From NCBI GenBank assembly GCA_014526335.1, contig JACTAT010000016.1, forward strand, positions 3,283,722-3,347,721: a DNA stretch of 64,000 bases. Reading direction: 5' to 3'. Of this stretch, positions 11,565 to 25,000 are shown piece by piece. Each line of letters begins with the position of its first letter. Within the stretch, counting starts at the first letter, position 1. Source of the stretch: Chrysaora quinquecirrha. Its lineage: Eukaryota; Cnidaria; Scyphozoa; Semaeostomeae; Pelagiidae. The notes under the pieces were generated by a model. The model saw only the letters and a program-made list of their open reading frames with translations, ran no database searches and had not been told where the DNA came from. The translations under genes were made by a program, and so were the position numbers.

Positions 11565-11831
11565 CTAGCTATCTAAGCAACCATCTTTCAAGGCAATGAA
11601 TGTCCAAGGCTTGCTTGGCCAGTGCATTCTATTGACTGTGTGCCGAATGCAGGGTATGCAGAGCCCTCCTAAGATGTACGCGAACCTTTGTAAGCAGCTG
11701 TCAAATCGTTTTTTCACCTGCATCTTGATCAAGGGATTGTGGTATTTTTGATATCGTTGAAAGAAGCTTGTCACTCTATTAATATGCAGGATTAAATACA
11801 CTGTTACGGTCGCGAGACCCAATGAGATCAA
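11565..11831 (-). other. ORF of doubtful coding status
   Basis: An 88-codon frame on the minus strand ending GCLDS. The other arm matches for about the first half and is then broken by a stop and frame change near 41250. No family is recognised. If ever coding, the right copy is dead. Confidence 0.2.
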
Positions 11832-12095
11832 GCAGGGTTTCGTGATATCATTGCATACCTACACGTTCTCATGACATAACACATTAAACCATTAATCAAG
11901 AAATAATTAGAAAAAAAGCCCGCCACTTTCGATTTCGAAGCTCAACTTTGAAATTAGGAATATGAACAGTATAGCAATCAGAGCAGGAAAAGAGTGTACT
12001 GTATGTTGTTATTACTCTTAACTCATTCAAAGCGACAGTTTCAATTTAAAGAAACCTCGCCAGGAGCTCATTAAAAAGAAATGACTGAAATTTGG

Positions 12096-12595
12096 NNNNN
12101 NNNNNNNNNNNNNNNNNNNNNNNNNNNNNNNNNNNNNNNNNNNNNNNNNNNNNNNNNNNNNNNNNNNNNNNNNNNNNNNNNNNNNNNNNNNNNNNNNNNN
12201 NNNNNNNNNNNNNNNNNNNNNNNNNNNNNNNNNNNNNNNNNNNNNNNNNNNNNNNNNNNNNNNNNNNNNNNNNNNNNNNNNNNNNNNNNNNNNNNNNNNN
12301 NNNNNNNNNNNNNNNNNNNNNNNNNNNNNNNNNNNNNNNNNNNNNNNNNNNNNNNNNNNNNNNNNNNNNNNNNNNNNNNNNNNNNNNNNNNNNNNNNNNN
12401 NNNNNNNNNNNNNNNNNNNNNNNNNNNNNNNNNNNNNNNNNNNNNNNNNNNNNNNNNNNNNNNNNNNNNNNNNNNNNNNNNNNNNNNNNNNNNNNNNNNN
12501 NNNNNNNNNNNNNNNNNNNNNNNNNNNNNNNNNNNNNNNNNNNNNNNNNNNNNNNNNNNNNNNNNNNNNNNNNNNNNNNNNNNNNNNNNNNNNNN
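12096..12595. other. Scaffold gap of exactly 500 N
   Basis: The round length suggests a default unsized gap. It separates the left inverted arm from the TTC21B contig, so order and orientation across it are scaffold inference. Confidence 0.99.
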
Positions 12596-12599
12596 TAAG

Positions 12600-12790
12600 C
12601 TTATTCAGCACCATAGATATGTATGTATATTTGTCTTGAATGGCGAACAATAGGGTAGATTATTCCACAAGTGGCATTCTACGGTTCATAGAGTCAAACC
12701 AGGACTGAGAATCAGAGAGCCAACAACAATTCTACTGAGCTATAGACCTCAATGAAATCTCCAAGTCATACAGTCCTAGGCTCTCCTCCC
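12600..12790 (-). mobile_element. SINE family C, copy 1
   Basis: It shares a body with 20050-20262, 20263-20515 and 31015-31185. On the minus strand these have a tRNA-like start (ACTCAGTGGAAACGTTGTTA region) and a B-box-like GGTTCGAGTGCC, degenerate in this copy. No TTC21B exon was seen between the gap and 13022. Confidence 0.6.
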
Positions 12791-13021
12791 GTTTGATTTT
12801 TTTGTGTTTCGGCAAAGTCTATTTCAAGACGTTGACGTTTTTGGATTAATCGAATACATATGTTTTCGATGGAGGACGTGTACTCAAGAAAATGAAAATG
12901 AAACCTTTGAAGCAAATGTTCAAATGTTCAAATGATTTATTAATTTCGCTCTTCACGTATTCGTGTTTACTATATAATAAACGAACTGTTGCCTTTCAAA
13001 ATATATTGTTTCAATTTCTAG

Positions 13022-16000
13022 GCTGTTGACAAAATTGGGGAACTTATTCAAACATTGGACAGAAATGAACCAAGCAACCCATTTCTGCATTGCAGTCTCT
13101 CAAAAGGATTCGCTAGAGTTGTAAGTGTACATGTTCTACGAAACAAAATTGTGCTTTGAGTTTTTATGTAATGCTGCAAATTGATCTATCAGGGATAGTA
13201 AAGCCCTGGCCAAACGATCAAACATTGTTGGTCCAACATTTGAGATTTGCTTGTCAAGCAAAATGTTTGACCGTTTAGCCACGTCCAAAAACATTGCTCG
13301 TCCAACATTTTTCGCTTACGTCAAGCAAAAAAATGTTTTTGAACTTTTTTCAAAAACATCACGCCACAAATTTTGCTACTTTTGCTTGTCAAGCAATGTT
13401 TTTGGACGTGGCCAAACGGTCAAACATTTGTTGCAAAGCAAATTTAAAATGCTGGACCAATAATGTTTGATCGTTTGACCAGGGCCTAACGGTGCAACTT
13501 TTGATTGCATCATCTCTTGACTCTTATGCTATGTTCATAATACGTCAATATCCATTCTTCTCTGTTTTTGATCGATCATACTGTTCCGTGCTTGCTTGAG
13601 ATGCAAGATTCCAAAGCTGCAAGATTAGCTTTTTGTGAATGAGAATATGTGGTGTGAAATTTTGAGAATTTCTTAAGTAAACTTTGAAGGTCCTCTTTTT
13701 CTTACATCATTTTGATTTGTCTTCGCTCTGGATATCTATTGTTGCTTTCAAGTCTCCTAGGACTAAATAACTAGCGATAGACTGAGGCCACGGTCGACAG
13801 TTATTCAAAATGGCAACGTTGCACATGTCACCCCGGTTACCCAACTAAACCCGGTAGACCATTTTTTTAGAATAGCTTTGTTTCAGCTTGTTTCAGACGT
13901 TTATAATTTAATAACACTTAGAAGCTTCATTTCAAAATCTATTTAATAACACATTAAACATTCCAACCAGCGTCCACTACTAGATAGTCGTATCGGTTTA
14001 CGTTTATGGATGAAAAATTGAAATTACATACAAACATCAGTATATATCTTGGGAGAAAAAAGTTAAACATTAGAATTGAGTGATATATGTAAAAAACCTT
14101 TTGAAACTAACCATAAACTGAGGCCACAGTCGACAATTATTCAGAATGGATACATATATGACATATATATGAAATATGAGTGATATATGTAAAAGCCTTT
14201 TAAAAGAAAAGAAAGTCTAATGTGGTCTTCTGTTTTAGTGTGGTCGAAATTCAGTTGTCCTACAGCAATCAATGGCAATGCTTGAACGAGCGAAATCATC
14301 TTCGTCATCAAAGGCTGAAATCAAGAATGAGGTGAATTGATTTGAACATGTTATCTAGACTTATTACTTGAGTCCCAGTTATCGCTCATGAGACCGAGGC
14401 CAACACTAAAATGAGATCGCTCAAACTGGGTGTAGTTGTAGCGGGGCGTTGGTGTGGTGGAGGAGCGGAAACTAACGACTCAGTCTACATGTTATCCTCT
14501 CAGTTTCTTTTGACGTTTTTGACCTTTTTTCCGTCGCAACAGACAATGCCACCCGGCATTTCCTTGTTTATGTATTGACTAACAGTGCGATTTGCTAAGT
14601 TTCTCGGGGGTTCAAGCATATCATGTTTCTTGTATATCTCTTGTGTAGGAAATTTAGATTACTAATACAACTAATTATCCTGATTAGATTGGTTATCAGC
14701 TGATTTTAATGAATCGTGCACGTGATGCCATAAGGTATTACAAGCATGCTATGAAGATTGACGAATCAAGTGTTCCAGCACTGACCGGTGAGCAAACTAT
14801 TACACATAGATTTCTTTGATTTAAACTATCATTTTCAGACCCTCGCCAAGTGATCGAACATTTGAGATTTGCTTTACAAGTGGTATTTGGCTGTTCTGCT
14901 TGTAGACAGGGTTTTTTCCGCAACAATCTAGCAAAGAGGGTAACCTTGTAGTTAAACGAGTTTTTCTCGAAACTGGTAGGTTGTATTGAAATACAGTCAA
15001 AGACAATTTTGCTCAGCGTTTCAAGATCTACATATTGCAGTAATTAGATTTGAAAAAGTGTAACTTTTTAATTGATTCAATTAGGGATAATTAGACGCTA
15101 ATTAAGGGTACTTCCGGCGAAAATTTTTGAGGGCCCATCTTGGATTTGTGTTCTCCGACCTTTTTTAGTAGATTTCAATTAAAAAACCCTAGGTTACCCT
15201 CTTTGCTAGATTGTTGCGGAAAAAACCCTGTCAATTGGCAATATCCTAAGACCTTGCAGAATTTGCTTAGTCGAAAAAGTACAAAATCGTTTAAAACCGT
15301 TTGCTTAATGTAAAGTTCGAAACCATAATTTGTGACGTGGTCAAACATTTGCCTAATTACTCCTCAATGTTCCAGGTATAATTCACTGTCAGATCTTGGA
15401 AGGATCTTTTGAAGAAGCAGAGCAACAGCTTGAGTTCTTGAATGAAATTCAGCAATCAATCGGAAAATCACCGGTATGAGACTACTGATTTCTTATTTGT
15501 GCCAAGTAAGAAAGAAATGCTTAATGGGGTATATACAAGGGATCTATAATTTTGATTTTAGGCCCTAGCCAAACGATCAAACATTGTTTGTTAAACATCT
15601 GAAAAATTGCCTGTCGAACAGAGGTATCCTGTTTCTATTTGGCCTGTCGCAAAACATTGCTTGTTAAACATTTTTATGTTTGTAGAAGAAAATGTTTTCC
15701 AAGTTTTCAAAAACATCAGTGCAGCAAATTAAGATTATTTTTGCTTGTCAATCAATGTTCAACGACGTGGCCAAACGGTCAAAAATTTTTTGCAAAGCCA
15801 ATTGCAAATGTTTGACCTACAATCAAAGTCAAAATGTTTCAGTGACGCAATTTTCAATTTTTTGAAAACGAAGCCCTTGGTTGAAGAAGTGTATACAAAT
15901 TCTCTCAATTTAACGACCTCTCTAAATAACACTGATTGGTAAGGTCATGGGTAGATTTATTCTGCCGTTCGATCTGACGCAAAATCAAATCATAATAAAA

Positions 16001-19000
16001 GTGGGAGGACTTTGATAAGCCAATTGAAATGCAGCAAATGAGATGCTGCAATTTGATTGGCAAAAGCCATGAGTCCCAGTTTGGACAGCTTGCTGACAAC
16101 AACAACAACTAAAGATGGTAGCTGCGATAACTGGTACTCGTGTAATAAGTCTAATTCCCAGCCAGACTTAGTTAAATAGATATTTGACAGTGTATATAAG
16201 ATTAACAAGATTCAATAAAATAACGAAGATATTATTTTTCTAGGATATACTATATTTAAGTGGCCTTTTGGCTTTGAAAAAACACAAACCTTCAGAAGAA
16301 GTTATACAGCTGCTTGAGGAAGCTATTGAATCACATTTTAATAGTCTGGGTGTGAGTACTTTGAAATTGCTTTTCTGTTTTTTGCATATATTTACGAGGT
16401 CTTTTATTTTCGGAACCATCTACTGCTTTAGTTGCGAATAGACCATTTAAAAAGGTCTGGGTCGGCAAGACATTTTTCTGGAAAATGGTAGATATCTTGA
16501 GTAAGGGAATCCTCCCTGCGTGCAAAGACCTTGAACACAGTCGCCTTAGGAGAGCTAGTGCAGCAGATTTAACTTCTAATTCACGAATAATAGAAAAAAG
16601 GGGGAGAACAGGAATGTGACAATAACTCTTAAAATTACCTGCAGAAGCTCAGGAAACAAGATAGTGACTAACATAAAAAGGAAATACTTGATTAAATGTC
16701 TCCTAGAGCAGATAAATTGACGTTTAAAACTCTTCTTTCACTTTATTTCCAATCAAACGTGAATTCGAAGCAAAATTTGCTGCAATAATTCCCCTGAAAC
16801 GACCGCAATTCCGGTCTTTGCACGCGGAGAGGATTCCCTTACTCGTAATGTCTACCATTTTCCAGAAAAATATCGTGCCGACCCAGATCTCTTTGAAAAG
16901 GTCTTTGAATAGCTGTTTTTGAGTTATACTTCTTTTTGTTTTTTTTTAGGGTTTGCCTCTTGGAAGTCTATATTTCGAAAAGCTGAACGCCGATTTTCTT
17001 ATTGAAATTGTGAAAGTTCTACTCCAGTTTGCGCCAGCAGAGGTGAGGACTGAAGAGCTGAACCGCCTTGTACGATTAGACGTTTTACTATTGAAGTTAA
17101 ACTTCTGTCTAATCTTTTGTTTCCCTTGCAGCCTGCTGGCATCGGCCAACCAGTTGCTCCAATTTTGAAGAAATGTGTTACCATTCTTGACCCAGTTGTA
17201 AAAACTGTCCCTGGACTACTTGAGGGTCAATATCTGATGGCAAAAGTCAAATATATCAGTGGTAAGACAAATTTTTAATGTATTTGATTTTTTCCTCGTT
17301 TTTCATTGGTTCGTTCTTTTGGAACCTTTTTCTGCTTGCATTTATTTTCTTCAAGACTTCTGAGATACAGAAAGCACGTTCCCGGGAACCACATGATCCG
17401 TTCCACTCTGGATCGGATCCCAATGGGAATGGCTTAGAAAAGAGGCCAGTAAATGTTCGATCCGAGGTAATTGTGATCCGCTTTGAGAACGTTCCAGTGT
17501 AAGCGCCCCTTAGAAAACTCTGAGGAAAATCAGAGACTTTGGAGCTACAACCCTCTTGTCACTTATATCGAATACCTTCCCTTTCCCTGTTTCTACCGTC
17601 TTTCCAAGCCTTACATATTATCCCTGCTGCTTAATCAGGCGAATATCCAGTTTATCTTTGTTGCTCTTATGCTTATACTAGGAATAGAAAAGCTGCTAAG
17701 GCTATATTGATAGTAACCCTTACTGAATGTTGACTCTTATAGTGTGGACTTGCTGTCATGTTAACCATTGCAGCAGGGACTAAATCAAGTAAAACCTGGC
17801 TAGACAGAACTGGACTGAATGAATAAAATTTTGGCAATTTAGTGTTTTTATTTGTTTTCAAGGTGATATCGATGGTGCAAAAGGAATGCTTAGTATGTGC
17901 TTGGATTCTGATCCAACATTCGTCCATGCAAACTTACTCATGGCACAGGTAAACCTAACCAAACCCTACCCAATATAGTCTATTAACTAATATCCACACT
18001 GAATCTTCTTGAATGGACTGTAGAGGGGCAACTTAAACCGAAGAAACTGCATCAGTTGAGTACCTTATAATTAACATCTTTTTATATGGTTTCAATATTA
18101 ACAATTGTCAACTTAGGATATCCTTTATTTTCTCGATTATTCTTACTCAAAAATAGTATATGAGGCTATCGTCGAATAGTTTATGTAATTGGAAAATTTG
18201 TATTCTTGGGAAGTTAGAAAGCTCTTTAAGAAACTTCTACTATGTTAAAAGTGCCAAAGCTGTAGAAACCCTAATAAAATTGGTGGGTCGACGTTTCTTA
18301 TGAAGAACGACACGAAACAACCTATCTTTAGAGATTAGCTTAATATCTTTAAACTTCTAGATGCAGAGTATGACGTTTTTAGGGGACCAAAAGTATATGC
18401 AAAATAGTTATTTTACAAGGGAAACATGGGAAATATTCCCATTGATAAGCATTTGTTTGCAACTGTTTTCTTTTAATGCTAGTGTTTTCTTTTAGGTGCA
18501 CCTGTATAGAGGCAATTATGCAGCTTGTGACCAATCGCTTGAAAATGGACTAAGCCATAATTTTGAGGTTTGAAGTTTTCTATTAAGACTTAAATTCGTC
18601 AACACTAGCCTACTCGAACTTCCAACAATCTCTTACTCTTTTTCAGGTTAGAAACAACCCACTCTACCATATCATCAAAGCAAGAGCTCTGAGAAAGCTG
18701 GGTAAAATTGAGGAATGTCTGAAAACTCTAACGACAGCGATGGGCCTACCTGGTGTGCGAAAATTAAGTACGTTAACTTTGATTTCGTCTGATTTCATTA
18801 GATTCATCTTGTAGATTTTATTTTGGCAAGGCATAACGTGCTCCTCTGCTGTCCCTTAGGTTGCTCTTTGTTATTTTAGGGCTCCTTGACTCTCCTCGGG
18901 GCTATTTTGTCACTTTGAAGGTCTCTTTCACTGCTCTTGGGAGTGTTTTCTATCTAATTACATCCCATGCGTTTCAGACGGGGCTTTTTTCGTTGCGGGC

Positions 19001-22000
19001 TCTTTTGCTGTCAGCAAGGCTGTTTTCCCCTGCTACCCCCCGCCCAGGCAAGTGGTGTTACTCATTTCTATTTGCTTTTCTAGGTACTGCTAAGAAGGAT
19101 GCCCAGCCGGTTACGAATAGTGACAGAGTAACGTTGTTCTTGGAGTTAGCTGAAGTTCAACGTATGTCCAATCAACAGGTAAAGTATGAAAACGTATTAA
19201 AAGTCTTTAAGACCTTTTATAAAAAGTCTTTGAGTTGTGCAAAACTTTCCTAGAGCGAAGACAAATTGAAACTTCTTCGAGCATACTGAATGGAACAAAC
19301 GTAAAAAGCTTTTATCGTCTGACACTATTCCTAGTATAGATGTAAATAACAGGCCGAACCAATCGAATGAGGAGATAATATTTACATGTTGTTTGTATTT
19401 TGAACACTAATCAGTTTACGTAATACACCGGGGTGACCAATAGAATTACCGTAAAAGCTCTATTTAGCCCCAGGGGTGCTTATTTCATTTTGGAATCTTT
19501 TGAGAGGGACTTATTAGAGTGGGGAGGGAGCTTATTAGAGAGTGGGGACTAAACAAATCATTTAGCATATTTTGTTCTTTATTCGTCCAGACGAATGCTT
19601 TAGACATTAAAAAATGAACTATAAAAGAAAGTTTTACCTTTGGATTACATGATATTCGTAGTAACTGAGTAGTTTCTAGTTGTTGTAAGACAGAAGTTTT
19701 GGATATCAAACACGTTTCAACTTAATTTAATTTAATTTCGTACGTTTACTACTGAACGTTCAAGTGGCCAAAATAAGAGGGGGGCTTAATAGAGAGGAGG
19801 GGCTTATTTCACTTGAAAAAGGGGGGTTTAATAGAGAGGGGGGCTAAAAAAGAGCGGGGGCTTAATAGAGCTTTTAAGATATTTGAAATCGTTCTATGTA
19901 ATAGCACGGTGGTGTATATAACTTGTAATGTTATTTCTGTTTTTTTCTCGTGTAGCACGAAGCTGCAAAAACTATGCAAGATGCCCTTCATGAATTCCAA
20001 GGAACACCTGAAGAAATAAGGTGAATAGTTTATATCCTTAGCAAGAGTTACTTGTCATAAATGGCGAACAACAGGATAGATTGTTCGACCAGTGGCATAC
20101 CACAGTAGATGGCACTCGAACCTGAACTGCATGACCGGAGAGCTAACAACGTTTCCACTGAGTTATAGAGCTCAATGAAATCGGCTAGTTACTCTCCAAG
20201 TCATACAGCCCAAGTCTCTCCTCCCATTTCAAAAATTTTGTGTTTTGGCTATGTTGAGCCTTCTTCAGCACCATACATATGTACACATATTTGTCATGAA
20301 TAGCGAACACTAGGATAGATTGTTCCACAAGTGGCGTACAACAATAGATGAGACTCAAACCTGGACTGTATGACCAGAAGGCTAAAGGCTTTTCCACTAA
20401 GCTATAGAGCTCAATGAAATCGTCAAGTAACCCTCCACGTCATACAGCCCAAGGCTCTCATACCATTTCAACTTTTTTGTGTTCCGGCTACGTTAAGCTT
20501 TCTTCAGCATGATACCTAGGGTTGGTCTCTGTGGCGCAGTGGTTAGCGTGCTTGACTCACAACGAGAATGTTGTGGGTTCGAGCCACAGTTTTTCCACTT
20601 GTGGTTTCGGAGATAACAACCTTGGGCAAGTTGTTAACACAAATGTGCCTCCCTCCACCCAGGTGTATAAATGGGTACCTGGTCGGTAGTTATGAGCGCC
20701 GTGTGTGGCTGCACCCTGCTATATGCTAATGCATCCAGACCAGGGGTAAAGTGAAAAGTCGACTGAGTAGCCCTAGGCTAGTAGTAGACTCAAAAACGGC
20801 AACTTTACTTTACTTTACCTATTTATATATATTTTTCATTAAAAAATTAGGTAGTTAATTTGCGTTTAATTGAAATAATCAAAGAGCTCAACAGATTTCT
20901 AGCGAAAGTTTCTAGAACTTTTATCTATAGTACCAAATCCTTTAAGTATAATTGTTTTGCTTCTAGGGTAAACATTGCTAATGCAGATTTGGCTCTTGAG
21001 AGAATGGATGTGGAACAAGCATTGACAATCCTGAGGACAATTTCGCCTGACGATAGGTAATTATGTCAAAAAACTTCATTGGAATATATTATTTTGCCTA
21101 TTAAACTGCCTGACTAAAATTCTAAAGAGGCTATATAAATAGGAACTTATTTTGACAAATTCTTCTGTATTTTTGCAGCTATTTTGTGCAAGCCCGTGAG
21201 AAGATGGCAGAAATTTATTTGCATTACAGAAAGGATAAAAGATTGTATGCAAGTGTATACAGGTAAGATAGTTGTTATTTTTATTATTATTACATTTTAT
21301 TTGAGAATTATATTATCATAATGAACAGTCGATTCAACGTGAAAGCTGGCAATAGTCTATATTGACCAACTATCTAATTAGTTTGCAGTAGCGACAGTAA
21401 CAGTGTATTTGCCTTATACATGCCCTCATTATAACCAGCCTCTCGATACCTAAGGTACCTTAGGCAGAAACAGGCTTGATCCAGTCAAGATTAGCTTGCT
21501 TAGGCCTTGGTCAAGCGATCTGATATTGTTCGTAAAACATCTGAAATGTGCTTGTCTAAAAACAAAATGTCATCCCGTTTGGCCACTCGCAAAAACTTTA
21601 ATTAACATTTCTTTTGCAGAAAATGTTTTTTGAAGTTTTTTGACAAGCAGAAAATGTTTTTTGAAGTTTTTTGACAAGCAGAAAATGTTTTTTGAAGTTT
21701 TTTGACAAGCAGAAAATGTTTTTTGAAGTTTTTCAAAACATTCTGCAACAAATCTAAATTATTTTTGCTTGTCAAGCAATAGTTAGCGACGTGGCCAAAC
21801 ATTCGAAAATTGCTTGTAATGCAAACTGCAAATGTTTGACCAACCATGTTTGATCGTCGGGCTAGGCAAAAGACTTTAAACTTGAATCAGCACCACTTGG
21901 CGTTAGAAGAAAGTACCCTAAGAGATTAGTATCTACTTCAAATTTTGGAAATAGTCCTTGTTATTTTTGTAGTTCCATAACAAGTTCGAATTGAAATGTT

Positions 22001-25000
22001 TTGCTTTTTAGAGAATTGGTTGAAAAGAATCCTGTTCCCCAGTCGTATCTACTGCTTGGCGATGCTTACATGAAGGTCCAAGAGGTATGAAGATACCTTC
22101 CTTTAATCTAAATGTTGTAGCCAAAAATACCATTGTTAGAATAATTAAGTTTGTAATGATGGGTTACAAGCTCATGAATGCTATAACGAAGCATTTGGAT
22201 ATAAAAGGAGAGAGTTTTTGGCTATAGTAATGCAAAAGTCCCAATATCTGCCGTTGCCTTAGACCTGCACATTGCTCTTCCCCCATTCCGATACAAACGG
22301 GCTTTTAGTTCACACCAAAAGTGGAATCCTTTTATTAAGATATCTTCTTTCATTATCTTTTTATAGTAGTTGAAAATGTCATCGCTAGAATGCAACAGTT
22401 TTTAATGATTGATCGGCAACTTTTGATTGCTATACAGCAAATCCCCACAAATAAGAACCTATGGATTAATGAATAACTTAAATCAACGAATTGCAAAAGA
22501 GAAATCAAAAGAAATATGTCCATATAAGAAAAAGGAAAGTAGTGAATTTGCTTTGGGACTTTGTATGAGGCTCTTCAACCCAATATTTGGTCCAACAGTG
22601 AAGTATCTGCATCCGTTTGGTTTCGTCATCTGCACGGGTCCACTGAAAAATCTCTCCTAGCAGCCAGATTATTCTCCGAGTACCCAGCAATATTATTCCA
22701 TTTCTACTGCTAGCTGGAGTAGCTAATTTTGAGATCTCGTTCACTCAGCAGTCATTTTAGGAATACGCCAGGTTGCCCAGTCAACGCCAGGTCGACTTCT
22801 TCACAAATACGGAGAGCGGTCACTGCTAGAGGGTTCCTTACGTCCTCAGTGGTTCTTTACCTTGCCAATTAATTTTGAGACGGGCCCGCCAGTTTTGTGA
22901 TCATCCGAGCCATGGAGGGCAAGGTTTTACACCTTGTAATTTGTGCTCCCTAGCCTGGATTTCAACTGCAGACCTCAAGCACAATTGGCGCAAGTGCTAG
23001 CCATTACACTACGCTGCCCTCGTGTGCAAGAGGTCAAAGAGTTTTGGACCACATATAGAGGCAACCAACAACTACACAGCTTTCTTTTCCCTTAGCCTGA
23101 AAAAGCAATCGAAGTTTACGAAACAGCATTGAAACGAAACCCTCGAGATGGTGCACTTGCAAGCAAAATCGGTCAAGCATTGATCAAAACACATCAATAT
23201 GGAAAGGTATTATTGGTATTATTTCTTATTTGTTTGAATCGCATACCTGAATGATTACCTCTTAACTCTCCTCAACCACTGTAGTCCAATGTGTATTGTA
23301 AAACATATACAGCGCGACAATCACATTTGATACTCAATTTTCCCTTCGAACATAAGTATTGAAGTCCGAGAGTCAAAAAAGTAGCGCATGCGCGACAAAG
23401 TTTTTCCCACAATTGCCTGAATTACTTGAAGAAACCCTATGAGTATCACGACGGTGTCTTCACACATGTCTTCACACAGATTCAGTGTTTGAGTCGAAAG
23501 CTGAAGGGATATCCAAGCGTAAGCATATGGTCTGGGGGCCGGATAGTCCCTCCCCCTAGGCTGGCCGAAGATTCACAGGAGAATAGCGATTTCCTGTAAC
23601 GGGAACCACTGTAAGATGCGACGCCTCAGCCACATTGTCTCTGCATTGTGGATGCAAATAGGAGCATTCATCTCCAGCACTGAGCGATGTTTTTGCTTTT
23701 CACGCCATTTGGATTTACTACGAATAGACTCAATACATACGCGAAACGCATGACAGCAACCGCAACAACAGTGCCGAAACAAACAATTTTACAAGTTTCC
23801 AATTTGTGCAAGAATATAATGCCGCTACGCAGGCGCTTCGCGCAGCTCCGCAGCAATAATTCTTAAATTTCAGCCATTGTGAGTCTCAATGTTCTTACAG
23901 ACTGTATTCTTATAAAAACAAGTGTGTATCTTATATCTGTGTTCTCCATCTATCACAGGCGATTAGCTACTATGAAGCTGCTATAAAAACTGGCAATCAG
24001 AATTTTTTGAGGTATGTCACTAAGGCCCACTTAAAGCTCCATTTACCATCTACCAAAATTTGTACTATATACTACGTTACCTGTTTCAGGGGCCAGTGAA
24101 ATGATCTTTTTAAAGGGAATTGAAGACTCTTTTTGTACTCTCATATCACTCTCCTCCGCAAGGTTTCTTAGAAATAATCAGTGAAGAGGAGCAAAGTTTC
24201 CTTTCTTTATCCTCGTTCCTTTTCTCCCTTCGCGAAAATACGGACCAGGGAACCGTGGACCATAAAACTAATAAAGAGAAACAAAGAAACCTCGAGGAGG
24301 AGAATGCTCTCATACTCTCTTTCGTAGATATGATCTCGCAGAGTTATATCTGAAATTGAAGAATTACGAGAAGGCGGAAAGAGTTGTACGACAGGCTGTT
24401 CAACAGTCAATGAAAACAGGTACTAAAAGTAATCATTTACCCCCTGGATAAATCTTTAGTGCATGATAAAGTCTTTATTAACAATTCCAAAGACGGGGGT
24501 ATCACGCTAATCACAATTCCATGAAATCGAGTACTAGAAATAATAGTTCACCCCCCTAGATAAATCTTTAGCACACGATAAAGTCTTTATTAACAATTCC
24601 AAAGACGGGGGTATCAGGCTAATTATAGTTCCATGAAATCAGTTACTAAAAGTAATCATTTACCCCCTAGATAAATCTTTAGCACATGATAAAGTCTTCA
24701 TAAAAAATTCCAAAGGCAAGGGTATCAGGCTAATAACCATTCCATGAAATCAAGTACTAAAAGTAATCATTTACCCCCTGGGTAAATCTTTAGCACATGA
24801 TAAAGTCTTTGAAATAAACCCTAATGCTGGGGGTATCAAGCTGCTTATTTCTCTTTATTATTTCGTCCTAGCATCTGATATTACTTCATTGATGGAAGAA
24901 ACAAAATGTTGGCTGCTTCTAGCAAAAATCTTTCAAAAATCCAGAGAGGCGAATGAATCTTTGGAAATTTTTATCAAAGCGAAAGAGATGCAGAGTAGGT

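Larger units (their letters stand above)
3345..12095. repeat. Left arm of large inverted duplication
   Basis: Its reverse complement aligns with 40835-49995. Paired landmarks are PAN exon 1 (4215 with 49435), the CCATTCC array, the ATAAGAAC-type element, the 116-residue ORF (7466 with 44879), a GTT/CAA array, a GCCTCGACGTCC minisatellite, a roughly 175-bp tandem array, and the last bases before the N gap (12095 with about 40835). In plain stretches, for example 9050-9300 against 42960-43240, identity is about 94% by eye. Array lengths and a few insertions differ. Confidence 0.93.

Noticed and set aside
12027..12653. Long ORFs across the gap
   Set aside because: They are open only because N bases contain no stop codons.
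18861..19253. 130-codon ORF
   Set aside because: An intron read-through joined to TTC21B exon 19084-19178 and the following intron.
20522..20590. True tRNA gene
   Set aside because: The A and B boxes are present but the stems do not close and the sequence continues into a SINE body and tail.
24120..24353. 77-codon ORF
   Set aside because: Lies in an intron and overlaps TTC21B exon 24328-24419 in another frame.
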